Assembly (NCBI GenBank): GCA_030700315.1
Contig: JAUYJO010000139.1
Location: forward strand, 1 to 45,978
Length of the DNA: 45,978 nucleotides
Reading direction: 5' to 3'
Source of the DNA: Gallionella sp.
Lineage (GTDB): Bacteria; Pseudomonadota; Gammaproteobacteria; Burkholderiales; Gallionellaceae
A program made the translations under genes and the position numbers. This document shows positions 33,562 to 40,614 of this stretch, piece after piece (position 1 is the stretch's first letter; each line of letters opens with the position of its first letter). The notes under the pieces are model-generated. The model saw only the letters and a program-made list of their open reading frames with translations, made no database searches and was not told the origin of the DNA.

Positions 33562-33706
33562 ATGGGTGCCTATAAAAATTCAAATTTCGCCCAAATGCAA
33601 GGCGCGAAAAAAATTTCGCCGCGCCGCATATGGACAATATGTAAGCGAGAAATTTTTTTCGCAACGCCGCAGTTGGGATGAAATTTGGATTTTGAGAGGT
33701 GCCCAT
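33562..33706. repeat. Long imperfect inverted repeat filling the hyfC-hyfE gap
   Basis: The two arms are about 55-57 bases each. Inner arms are GCGAAAAAAATTTC (33604-33617) and GAAATTTTTTTCGC (33649-33662); the outer ends are TGGGTGCCT near 33563 and AGGTGCCCA ending at 33705. The ~30-base loop contains CATATGGACAATATG. It occupies nearly all of the intergenic space, touching the hyfC stop on one side and the hyfE ATG on the other. Confidence 0.75.
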
Positions 33707-33707
33707 A

Positions 33708-34649
33708 TCAGCTCCCCAATAGGAAATGGATCAACATGCCCAACACCGCCAGCAGAAAGGCGGTGCCCATGAATTCCGGCACGCGGAAAATGCGCATTTT
33801 TGCGGAGACGGTTTCGAGCAGCGCGAGGCCCGCGCCCGCAGCCGCCAGCTTAAGAAACAAGGCCACCAGCGCCAGCGGTAGTGCATTCAGATTGCCCGTT
33901 TCGGCGATGCCCCAAGGCAGAAACAGGGCGAAGCCGATGGTGAAGTAGGCCAGCAATTTGAGCGCGCTCGCCCATTCGACCAGGGCGAGATGGCGGGCAG
34001 AATATTCCATGATCATCGCCTCGTGGATCATGGTCAGTTCGAGGTGGGTGGCGGGATTATCCACCGGGATGCGCGCGTTCTCCGCCAGCAGCACCATGAC
34101 AAAAGCAACTGCGGCGAATGCCAAGCTCGGATAAATCATGAATTGCTTGTGCGCCAGAGTTTCGACGATCGTGACCAGCGAGGTGGACTGGCTGATCATG
34201 GCGGCGGTGAAAAACACCATCAGCAGCGCCGGTTCGGCGAGAAAGCCGACCAGCATTTCGCGGCGCGCGCCGAGCGTGCCGAACGAGGTGCCGATATCCA
34301 TGGCCGCGAGCGAGATGAACACCCGCGCCAGCGCGAAAATACCCACTAAAGCGATCACGTCCACCGCCGGGGAAAGCGGCAGATCCGTCGCGATGACCGG
34401 CACCAGCGCAGCCGCCAGCCACATGGTGACGAACAGGATATAAGGCATGAAAAGAAACAGCGGCGAGGCGTTGTGCGCCAGCACCGCGTCCTTGTGGAAC
34501 AGCTTGATCAGGTTGCGGTAGGGTTGCAGCACGCCGGCACCGCTGCGGTTTTGCAGCCAGGCGCGGCACTGGTTGATCCAGCCCAGCAGCAGCGGTGCGA
34601 TCAGCACCACCAGCGCATTCTGCAAGAGTTGTATAAGTATGCCGTTCAT
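33708..34649 (-). CDS. hyfC: HyfC-like membrane anchor subunit (NuoH type)
   Basis: This 313-residue polytopic protein corresponds to HyfC/HycD and NuoH, which connects the soluble arm to the membrane arm. The conserved ENARIPVDNPATHLELTMIH segment and the AMDIGTSFGTLGARREMLVG loop are clear. The frame is open further upstream, but ATG at 34649 overlaps the hyfB stop as ATGA and gives the normal length. About eight helices are predicted by eye. In complex I this subunit forms the quinone channel with NuoB and NuoD, so its presence with HyfG and HyfI completes the core of the module. Confidence 0.9.
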   Translation of the reverse strand: MNGILIQLLQNALVVLIAPLLLGWINQCRAWLQNRSGAGVLQPYRNLIKLFHKDAVLAHNASPLFLFMPYILFVTMWLAAALVPVIATDLPLSPAVDVIALVGIFALARVFISLAAMDIGTSFGTLGARREMLVGFLAEPALLMVFFTAAMISQSTSLVTIVETLAHKQFMIYPSLAFAAVAFVMVLLAENARIPVDNPATHLELTMIHEAMIMEYSARHLALVEWASALKLLAYFTIGFALFLPWGIAETGNLNALPLALVALFLKLAAAGAGLALLETVSAKMRIFRVPEFMGTAFLLAVLGMLIHFLLGS

Positions 34650-36664
34650 CGGATAAACGCCAGCAGCGCGAGCAGGGTGACAAAGCTGTACAGCAGGTAA
34701 ATGTTGATGCGGCCATGCTGCAGCTTGCCGGTCAGCGCGGAAAGTTTTTCGGTCAGACGCGCAACCGGCAGATAGCACCACTCCCACAACAGGTCGCGGG
34801 TCTCGCCGTGGTAGTGCGGTTTTTTGTCGAACGGGTCGGGCACTTTGCGGGTGATGCCGAAGAACAGTTCGAAAATCTGCCGGATCGGCTGACCGAAACC
34901 CTCGGCGCTATCCTGCATCCGCGCAGTCTGTTCCGGGTAGCCGCAATCCCAGGCCGGGCCTCGGCGCAGGCGGCCATGATAAAACTTTTTCACCGCATAG
35001 GTGGTGGCCAGCACACCAGCCGCAACGATCGCAAGCAGAATCAGCGGATTGTAGCTGGCGCGTTCCGGCTGGATCGGGGTGAGCCACATCCAGCCGGTCT
35101 GCGCGGCACTATCGCCCAGCGTTTGGCCGACCAGCTGTTGGGTGACAAAATCGATATGCAGGATGAAGAACACCGGAAACGCCCCCAGCAGGACGCAGCC
35201 CAAGGCGAGCCAGATCAGCCCGGCACGCTCCCAAATGCCGATGTCGTGTGCCTGCTCGACCACGGTTTTCTCGCGCGGCTGGCCGAGAAAGATGATCCCA
35301 TAGAACTTGACCATGACATAAGCGGCCAGTGCCGCGGCCAGCGCCAGCGCGGCGGCGGCAATCGGAATCAGCATGTTGAGGTAGGAATGCGGCAAACCCG
35401 GCGACAGCAGGAACGCCTGCAACAGAAGCCATTCGGAAACGAAGCCGTTCAGCGGCGGCAAGCCGGCCAGCGCGAGGACGCCGACCAGCACCAGCAATGC
35501 CAGTTTCGGCATACGGTGGATAAGCCCGCCCAGTTTGCCCAGGTTGCGTTCGCCGGTGGCGTGCAACACCGAACCGGTGCCGAGGAACAGCAAGCCTTTC
35601 ATGAAGGCATGGTTAAGCGAGTGGTACAACGCGGCTGTCAGCGCCAATGCCGCCATCGCTTCTTTCTGGAAAGAATGGAAAACGATGGCGAGGCCGATGC
35701 CGGCCAGGATAACGCCGATATTTTCGATCGAGGAATAGGCGAGCAGGCGTTTCATGTCGGTCTGCACCGCGGCGAACAGCACGCCGAACAGCGCGGTGAC
35801 CAGGCCGAGCGTCAGCGCCAGCGCGCCCCACCACCACAATTGCACATCGAGCAGATCGAAACTGACGCGCAGAATCCCGTAAATGGCGGTTTTCAGCATG
35901 ATGCCGCTCATCATCGCCGAAACCGGCGAGGGCGCGGCGGGATGCGCTTCCGGCAGCCAGGCATGCAGCGGCAGAATGCCCGCCTTGGCGCCGAAGCCGA
36001 ACAGCGCCAGCAGGAAAGTCACGCTGGCCCAGAAGGCGGTCAGGTTTGATTCGCGCATCGCATCAAAGGTGTAATCGCCATGCCCGCTCTGCATCACGCC
36101 GAAACACATCAGGATGGCGATTGCACCGACATGGGCGATGAGCAGATAGAGAAAACCGGCGCGGCGGGTTTCCGCCACCTTGTGGTCGGTGGTAACCAGA
36201 AAGTAGGAGGACAGCGCCATGGTTTCCCACGCCACCATGAACAGGTAGGCATCATCCGCCATGAATACCATCGCCATCGCGGCAAGAAAGACATGGTATT
36301 CGAAGCACAGCAACCCCAGCGCGCCCTCCTCCATCGAGCGGAAATACCCCGCCGAATAAAGCGAGATACCTACAGCCGCCGCACCTAGCAGCAGCATGAA
36401 GAAGGCGGACAATGCATCCAGGCGCAGATGAAAAGGCAGATCGGGCAGCCCGAGCGGCAGCACCGCGACGTTAACGGCACCCCCCAAACTCGACAAGGCG
36501 GCAACCGCGAGAACCAGGGCGCCCAGCGCGCCTGCGGGAAAAATGAACCGCGTGATAACGCGGCTGTTTTGCGCCAGCAGGCCAGCCAAGCCCAGCAACA
36601 ACCAATACACAATCACCCCCAGCGCGATGTCTATGGGCAGCGGCATGGTTGAAGCTGGCATCAC
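34646..36664 (-). CDS. hyfB: HyfB-like membrane subunit (NuoL/NuoM type), first gene of the complex
   Basis: A 672-residue antiporter-like subunit with about 15 hydrophobic segments and a soluble C-terminal tail (DCGYPEQTARMQDSAEGFGQ region), as in HyfB. Motifs include MVAWETMALSSYFLVT (conserved Glu), FGAKAGILPLHAWLPEAH with the central Lys, LAYSSIENIGVILAGIGLA, HAFMKGLLFLGTGSVLHATG and LPPLNGFVSEWLLL. GTG at 36664 lies nine bases after GAGGG; ATG at 36661 is the alternative. It overlaps hyfC by four bases. An upstream TATAAT box suggests that transcription of hyfBCEFGI starts here. Confidence 0.9.
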   Translation of the reverse strand: MMPASTMPLPIDIALGVIVYWLLLGLAGLLAQNSRVITRFIFPAGALGALVLAVAALSSLGGAVNVAVLPLGLPDLPFHLRLDALSAFFMLLLGAAAVGISLYSAGYFRSMEEGALGLLCFEYHVFLAAMAMVFMADDAYLFMVAWETMALSSYFLVTTDHKVAETRRAGFLYLLIAHVGAIAILMCFGVMQSGHGDYTFDAMRESNLTAFWASVTFLLALFGFGAKAGILPLHAWLPEAHPAAPSPVSAMMSGIMLKTAIYGILRVSFDLLDVQLWWWGALALTLGLVTALFGVLFAAVQTDMKRLLAYSSIENIGVILAGIGLAIVFHSFQKEAMAALALTAALYHSLNHAFMKGLLFLGTGSVLHATGERNLGKLGGLIHRMPKLALLVLVGVLALAGLPPLNGFVSEWLLLQAFLLSPGLPHSYLNMLIPIAAAALALAAALAAYVMVKFYGIIFLGQPREKTVVEQAHDIGIWERAGLIWLALGCVLLGAFPVFFILHIDFVTQQLVGQTLGDSAAQTGWMWLTPIQPERASYNPLILLAIVAAGVLATTYAVKKFYHGRLRRGPAWDCGYPEQTARMQDSAEGFGQPIRQIFELFFGITRKVPDPFDKKPHYHGETRDLLWEWCYLPVARLTEKLSALTGKLQHGRINIYLLYSFVTLLALLAFIR

Positions 36665-36697
36665 GAGCGGGTTCCCTCAACAAATTGTTGTCGCCAG

Positions 36698-36703
36698 ATT
36701 ATA
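36698..36703 (-). promoter_or_regulatory. Possible -10 box of the hyf operon
   Basis: On the minus strand TATAAT (in GGCTATAATCTGG) lies 33 bases before the hyfB start, with GAGGG at 36674-36678 as ribosome site. The expected -35 position has only a poor match (near CACCGA), so an activator or alternative element may be needed. The remaining part of the 36665-37103 gap holds the nested palindrome described separately and no gene. Confidence 0.45.
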
Positions 36704-36918
36704 GCCATGTTTGTACCCCTTCGGTGACGCAGATAAACGCCATTCGTTCGGCATGTTCTTGCAGCCAACGAAATGGTGTGCGCCTTCGTATGACAGGATG
36801 CGAATAATAGATGCCCCCTATTTATTTGCGCGGAATGGCAGATTTTTTAGTTTTGCGCGCTGTCTTCATTTATGTAAAACTTAATAGCCCAGAATGCCTG
36901 TCCGGGTTGGAGCTTCTA

Positions 36919-37039
36919 TTAACCCAGATAATCCATTAGCTCTTGAGGCATTGCAAAATCAATGGGTTGTAGGTCGGGTTTTAACCCGACATGTCGGGCT
37001 GAAGCCCGACCTACGTCCAAATGGATTATCTGGGATTAA
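36919..37039. repeat. Nested palindromic element between hyfB and the exported-protein gene
   Basis: The outer arms TTAACCCAGATAATCCAT (36919-36936) and ATGGATTATCTGGGATTAA (37021-37039) are inverted copies. Inside is a second palindrome, GTAGGTCGGGTTTTAACCC (from 36969) against CGGGCTGAAGCCCGACCTAC (ending 37014), each arm itself able to fold. The two nested families suggest one repeat inserted into another. No reading frame is present. Confidence 0.75.
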
Positions 37040-37103
37040 GGTTCCCTTTACGTGTATATTGCAAGGGGCGTTCTGAATCAATCTCTTCAAGGGGATCCGG
37101 ATC

Positions 37104-37964
37104 ATGAGAATGGTTTTCAATCCTATGATTTCTGCTGCACTGTCGCTGTTTTTCTGCGTTGGACTCGTTTCTTGCGCCTATGGGCATTCACTTGTCTTTG
37201 GCCCGGAATTATTTTTCAGCGGGAGTGGCAAAACGCAGCGAGTAGTTAAAAATTTTTCTGTTGAGGATGTCAGCCAGAAGTATTTCATTTCGATACAAAG
37301 CAAAACGGGCAGTGAACCTAAATTGGGGAGCGGCGCAATCAACATAAACGGGAAGCGTATTTTTTCGGTCGATGAGCTTGGCCAGCAGTACAAGATGCTT
37401 ACGAAACCCATCAAACTGCAAAAGCAAAATAAAATTTCTGTCGAATTGGCAGGCGAAGCCACTGCACCGGTTATCGTAACCATAATGAGCCTGAAAGAGC
37501 AGGCGGTAACCGCCAAAATACCGCCTATTGGCGGGGCGGTCGATCTTGACGGCTATGCCTCGGTCATATTTCCTGCCGGCACTTTTGAGGGCACTCGGGA
37601 TGTCAGGATATCCGTTTCTGCGTCGCCTTCAGTTCAGAATATTTTTCAGGCCAACGCCACAGAGCCGCGCTTGCCGTATGAAATCAGGATTAACTCAGGG
37701 GGCAGGGCACCAAAAAAAGATATCGAGGTCAGCGTAAAGTACCCAGACTCCTTTTTTGCTTCGCATTATCAAATTCATGTATTTGCCCATATGCATGACA
37801 ATCCGGATGAGCCGGATACGCGCGACAAGTTTTTCTTGATCAGCTCTGGATTGGACGATCAAGTTAATATGGCTATGGCAACATTGCCGAAGCAGGCTTT
37901 TTCTAAGAGCCATGGCAAAAAAGGGGCTTATGAAGCGATAATCACTATTGGGCTGGTTCATTAA
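37104..37964 (+). CDS. Exported hypothetical protein, possible lipoprotein
   Basis: The 286-residue protein starts behind a good ribosome site (AAGGGGAT) and has a clear export signal: a hydrophobic stretch SAALSLFFCVGLVSC. LVSC at 21-24 fits a lipobox, and AYG at 25-27 could alternatively be a signal peptidase I site. The mature part is beta-rich and has IGGAVDLDGYASVIFPAGTF, similar in rhythm to ZU5-like modules (GG..., PAGTF). I do not recognise a family. It is transcribed away from the hyf operon, across the nested palindrome. Function unknown; periplasmic or outer-membrane-attached location is inferred. Confidence 0.7.
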   Translation: MRMVFNPMISAALSLFFCVGLVSCAYGHSLVFGPELFFSGSGKTQRVVKNFSVEDVSQKYFISIQSKTGSEPKLGSGAININGKRIFSVDELGQQYKMLTKPIKLQKQNKISVELAGEATAPVIVTIMSLKEQAVTAKIPPIGGAVDLDGYASVIFPAGTFEGTRDVRISVSASPSVQNIFQANATEPRLPYEIRINSGGRAPKKDIEVSVKYPDSFFASHYQIHVFAHMHDNPDEPDTRDKFFLISSGLDDQVNMAMATLPKQAFSKSHGKKGAYEAIITIGLVH

Positions 37965-38118
37965 CCACCGGCGGTTCAACAGCAGGTGCGCTACATAGCG
38001 AAAGTGCAATTGCAATGCCGATCCCATTAGCGCAGTTCAATTCGTCATTTCGGGTGATTGATTGGGCGGCGCGTATCCTGCATGATGCACGCCATCGCCA
38101 ACCAATCGCCACCGCGCC

Positions 38119-38547
38119 ATGATTGAATACATCTTCTTCGATGCATCTCTGCAAAACGAATTCGTGGAATATGCCGCGAGTCTGGGTATAGCCAGCACAT
38201 TGCGCGATGATCCCATGGGTATGGTGGTGGCAGTCCCGGAGGATATTGGCGATGACATGGAAGACGCGCTCGAAGAGCGCTACGACAAGCTACAGGGCGA
38301 ACAATCGGATCTGCTCGCGCAAGATGAGGGCGGACTCAAGCGGCTCGCCGGATTCTGTTATACCCTGCCGGACGGGCAATCACGCATGGCCCCGTTGCAA
38401 ACCGATATTGCCAACCGCCTGCTGTCCGTGTTCAGTCTCGATGAAATACAGGAACTGTTTGCAACGATCGCGCGCAGCGCATTGAGCCGGGAAGAAAAGT
38501 CATTGTGCAAGATGCTGGCCGATGAGTTGCCACCCGCTACCGACTGA
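38119..38547 (+). CDS. Conserved-looking hypothetical protein (142 aa)
   Basis: No known domain is recognised. The protein is acidic and soluble: IEYIFFDASLQNEFVEYAAS at the start, a run of acidic residues (PEDIGDDMEDALEERYDKL), then LPDGQSRMAPLQTDIANRLL and FSLDEIQELFATIARSALS. The two-segment layout, with no signal peptide or membrane segment, suggests a cytoplasmic regulatory or binding protein. It follows the exported protein by 154 bases on the same strand and converges on the YkgJ-type gene. No strong ribosome site is seen before the ATG. Confidence 0.6.
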   Translation: MIEYIFFDASLQNEFVEYAASLGIASTLRDDPMGMVVAVPEDIGDDMEDALEERYDKLQGEQSDLLAQDEGGLKRLAGFCYTLPDGQSRMAPLQTDIANRLLSVFSLDEIQELFATIARSALSREEKSLCKMLADELPPATD

Positions 38548-38580
38548 TCAACCGGGTTCGCCTTGCCGCACACATTTTTA

Positions 38581-38958
38581 TCAGGCGCACGGTCGGTTTG
38601 TGCCTGACGCCGTACTTGGTGTGCTCTCGGGCATATCGTCCAATTCGGCCGCGAAGTCACATCCCGCTCCGGCCGCGATGCGCGAGGCAAAAAATCTTCC
38701 GCTGCGCTCCCGCAGAGCATGCGGGATCAGGCGCACATATCGATCCGGGCAAACGACCATGCCGCACACATAACGGTTTGCGTCATCCTGCCACAATAGC
38801 GCACGGCACTTGCCCTTGATCTGAAACAGGAAGACATGCGCGACCGGGCACGGCTCCAGCGCACAGCACACCCCGCAACCATTACAGTGCGCGCCGTATT
38901 CAGGTTTTGCAGGTGCGAATGAATGCAACTCGACTGTTGGCAACTGCGTGTTTTTCAT
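38581..38958 (-). CDS. YkgJ-family cysteine cluster protein
   Basis: A 125-residue protein with the cysteine cluster of the YkgJ/CxxCxxCC family: HCNGCGVCCALEPCPVAH near residue 24, then KCRALLWQ, YVCGMVVCPD and GCDF near the end. Such proteins bind zinc or an Fe-S cluster; their role is generally unknown. The start ATG overlaps the stop of the KTSC-like frame as ATGA, so the pair may be coupled. Confidence 0.8.
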   Translation of the reverse strand: MKNTQLPTVELHSFAPAKPEYGAHCNGCGVCCALEPCPVAHVFLFQIKGKCRALLWQDDANRYVCGMVVCPDRYVRLIPHALRERSGRFFASRIAAGAGCDFAAELDDMPESTPSTASGTNRPCA

Positions 38959-39170
38959 TTGGAAAAACTAATGCGATGCTGGTTCATTAGATTCTCAGGA
39001 TTTTCTGAACAACTCGTCAAGCGGGTTCTTGCCTGCGGGGGCAGCAACATGGAACTTGCGTAGCGATTCGTTAGCGTGCTGCCGTCGTCGAGTCGGACCT
39101 GCAGCATCCGGGCGCGCGCATCGTAGCCGATGGCGCGCAACTTACCCGAATTGATCTTTTTCACTTCCAT
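38955..39170 (-). CDS. Short KTSC-like protein, probably frameshifted
   Basis: The first half, VKKINSGKLRAIGYDARARM followed by LQVRLDDGSTL, resembles the KTSC domain (short RNA/tRNA-synthetase-associated module). After DGSTL (near 39075) the frame gives low-complexity text, TNRYASSMLLPPQAR, to a stop at 38955. The -1 frame instead gives ANESLRKFHVAAPAGKNPLD then ELFRKS and stops at 38995, which looks more like coding sequence. I therefore suspect one base missing near 39073-39080. The uninterrupted frame is reported here. The ATGA overlap with the next gene argues for the uninterrupted frame, so the case is open. Confidence 0.5.
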   Translation of the reverse strand: MEVKKINSGKLRAIGYDARARMLQVRLDDGSTLTNRYASSMLLPPQARTRLTSCSENPENLMNQHRISFSK

Positions 39171-39205
39171 GCGGGCATCCTGGAGCTATTTTGTTGCTGA
39201 CCACA

Positions 39206-39346
39206 TTAGTTATGTAATTTTTCAGGCTTACAGACGTATTTTTCTTTATTCACCTTTTTGCCGCATTTGGCGCAGACAAACTTAGGGTCGGCCTGTTTTT
39301 TAGCACGTTGTTCCGCCTCTTTCGTTTTGCACATTGTTTTCGACAT
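39206..39346 (-). CDS. 46-aa zinc-ribbon-like small protein
   Basis: From ATG at 39346, preceded by GGAAAGAG, the frame reads MSKTMCKTKEAEQRAKKQAD and then KFVCAKCGKKVNKEKYVCKP. Four cysteines (6, 25, 28, 39), with CxxC plus flanking basic residues, suggest a small zinc-binding protein. The frame is open further upstream but that part overlaps the MarC remnant and lacks coding character. Small basic proteins of this type are seen near housekeeping genes in proteobacteria; function unknown. Confidence 0.65.
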   Translation of the reverse strand: MSKTMCKTKEAEQRAKKQADPKFVCAKCGKKVNKEKYVCKPEKLHN

Positions 39347-39419
39347 GGAACTCTTTCCGTTTATAGGCGTGTGTATTTTTGCCTTATCCTTTTGTTGGGA
39401 CTGATCCTGATCGTCCCGG

Positions 39420-39722
39420 TTAACCGAGCGCCGGAAACAGGCCGCGCATGCCGCTGGCGATAAACTCCACCGCGATCGCGGCAAGTATCAGCCCCATCAA
39501 GCGGGTAAACACATTGATGCCGATCTTGCCCAGCCGTTGCGCCACCCAGGGCGCAATCAAAAAAGTCAGCCAGACGGTGATGCTGAGCAAGACGATTTCC
39601 AGATCCATTATCAGATAATGCTGGATGCCGTTCGCCTTGCGCATAAACTCGGCATAGTTGCGCGGGTAATCAACACCGGCTTGGGGAGAGGTCTTCTGTT
39701 TGGAGGTGTATGTTGATTCCAC
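39420..39722 (-). pseudogene. C-terminal remnant of a MarC-family membrane protein
   Basis: The last ~60 residues, LEIVLLSITVWLTFLIAPWV and then RLMGLILAAIAVEFIASGM, match the final two helices of MarC/NAAT-type membrane proteins. Full proteins have ~200 residues and six helices; everything before residue ~40 here is unrelated, so the 5' two thirds are gone. The following 240 bases (39723-39962) contain no recognisable MarC sequence. A remnant rather than a functional protein. Confidence 0.7.
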
Positions 39723-39929
39723 CGCATGATTGTATCGTTACCGTAATTATCATGGGCATCCCACAATAGTAATGCAGAATTTCCCGGAGGTTGCGCGCAA
39801 AAACGTCTTGTGGATCCACTTGTCGTGCCATGGGACATAGGCCGTACAGGCTTCCATTGCAGAAATAACATGAACCAGCCCCGGCGCTTCGCCGCGCTCT
39901 TTTAGCACGCGTGCGACGACTATAGGGAA

Positions 39930-39950
39930 ACGCGGAATAAATCCGCGCTT
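39930..39950 (-). terminator. Hairpin after the cyclic-nucleotide-binding gene
   Basis: On the minus strand AGCGCGGATTTATTCCGCGTTT forms a 7-base stem with a TTTAT loop just after the stop at 39963. The tail has only a short T stretch (TTTCCC), so termination strength is uncertain. Confidence 0.45.
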
Positions 39951-39962
39951 CCTTAAACAGAA

Positions 39963-40556
39963 TCAGTTTTCCAGATAATCTACAAGAATCCCGCTGGTCA
40001 GGCGCAGGCGCTGGCTGAGCAGCTGCGCGATTTTAAACAGCAGCTTTGCCGAGAGCGCAGGCTTGTCACGCATGATCAGCATAAAATTCTCCTGCGTCAG
40101 CACCGCCAGGGTCGACTGCACAACGGCCACTGCAGTCGCGGAGCGCGGCTCACCGTCCACGATGGTCATTTCGCCCAAGCTGCGTCCGGGAAATACTGTA
40201 GAAACAGTTTTGTCGATGCGCCGATTGTCTTCCTTGTGAACTTCGAGTTTGCCCTCAAGGACGATGCACATGAAATCCCCCTTGTCGCCTTCGCGGAACA
40301 AAACTGCCCCTGGGTGAGCGCGATAAATCTGGACATAACCGGACAGCGCCTCGATTAGCGCCCATTCGAGATCCTTGAACATTTGCGCTTTCTCGAGCAT
40401 GGCCGCGATCCGATCCGAAGATGCTGAGTCTGACTGGGGGCGCTGGCGTCGATCAGGGTTCGCCCCCGCAGCCTGCTGGCGGCGCTCCGAAAATTGCTTG
40501 CCGGGCTCCAATAGCTCCAACGATGCCAGGGATGATTTTTCGCTATTCAAGGCCAT
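39963..40556 (-). CDS. Cyclic-nucleotide-binding (CAP-ED) domain protein
   Basis: From ATG at 40556 the protein has 197 residues. An N-terminal ~50-residue polar region is followed by a CAP effector domain: AHPGAVLFREGDKGDFMCIV, LEGKLEVHKED, VFPGRSLGEMTIVDGEPRSATA with the GE and Arg of the phosphate-binding cassette. There is no DNA-binding helix-turn-helix after the domain, so it is a sensor or partner subunit rather than a CRP-type regulator. The frame is open upstream to 40871, but that part is Mrp sequence in another frame. It is separated from mrp by a 58-base gap with a strong hairpin. Confidence 0.8.
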   Translation of the reverse strand: MALNSEKSSLASLELLEPGKQFSERRQQAAGANPDRRQRPQSDSASSDRIAAMLEKAQMFKDLEWALIEALSGYVQIYRAHPGAVLFREGDKGDFMCIVLEGKLEVHKEDNRRIDKTVSTVFPGRSLGEMTIVDGEPRSATAVAVVQSTLAVLTQENFMLIMRDKPALSAKLLFKIAQLLSQRLRLTSGILVDYLEN

Positions 40557-40563
40557 ATTTTTA

Positions 40564-40602
40564 GAGCGGTAAACCGTAAATGCTGCTTGCGGTTTATCGC
40601 TC
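40564..40602 (-). promoter_or_regulatory. Strong hairpin before the cyclic-nucleotide-binding gene
   Basis: GAGCGGTAAACCG (40564-40576) and CGGTTTATCGCTC (40590-40602) pair at 12 of 13 bases with a 13-base loop. It lies between the mrp stop and the next ATG. There is no T-run, so it is less a terminator than a processing, attenuation or 5'-leader structure. Confidence 0.55.
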
Positions 40603-40614
40603 GATACTCTCCTA

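Noticed and set aside
34715..36049. 444-codon open frame on the plus strand opposite hyfB
   Set aside because: Gln/Arg/His-rich low-complexity reading, no domain; a by-product of high GC and codon bias of hyfB.
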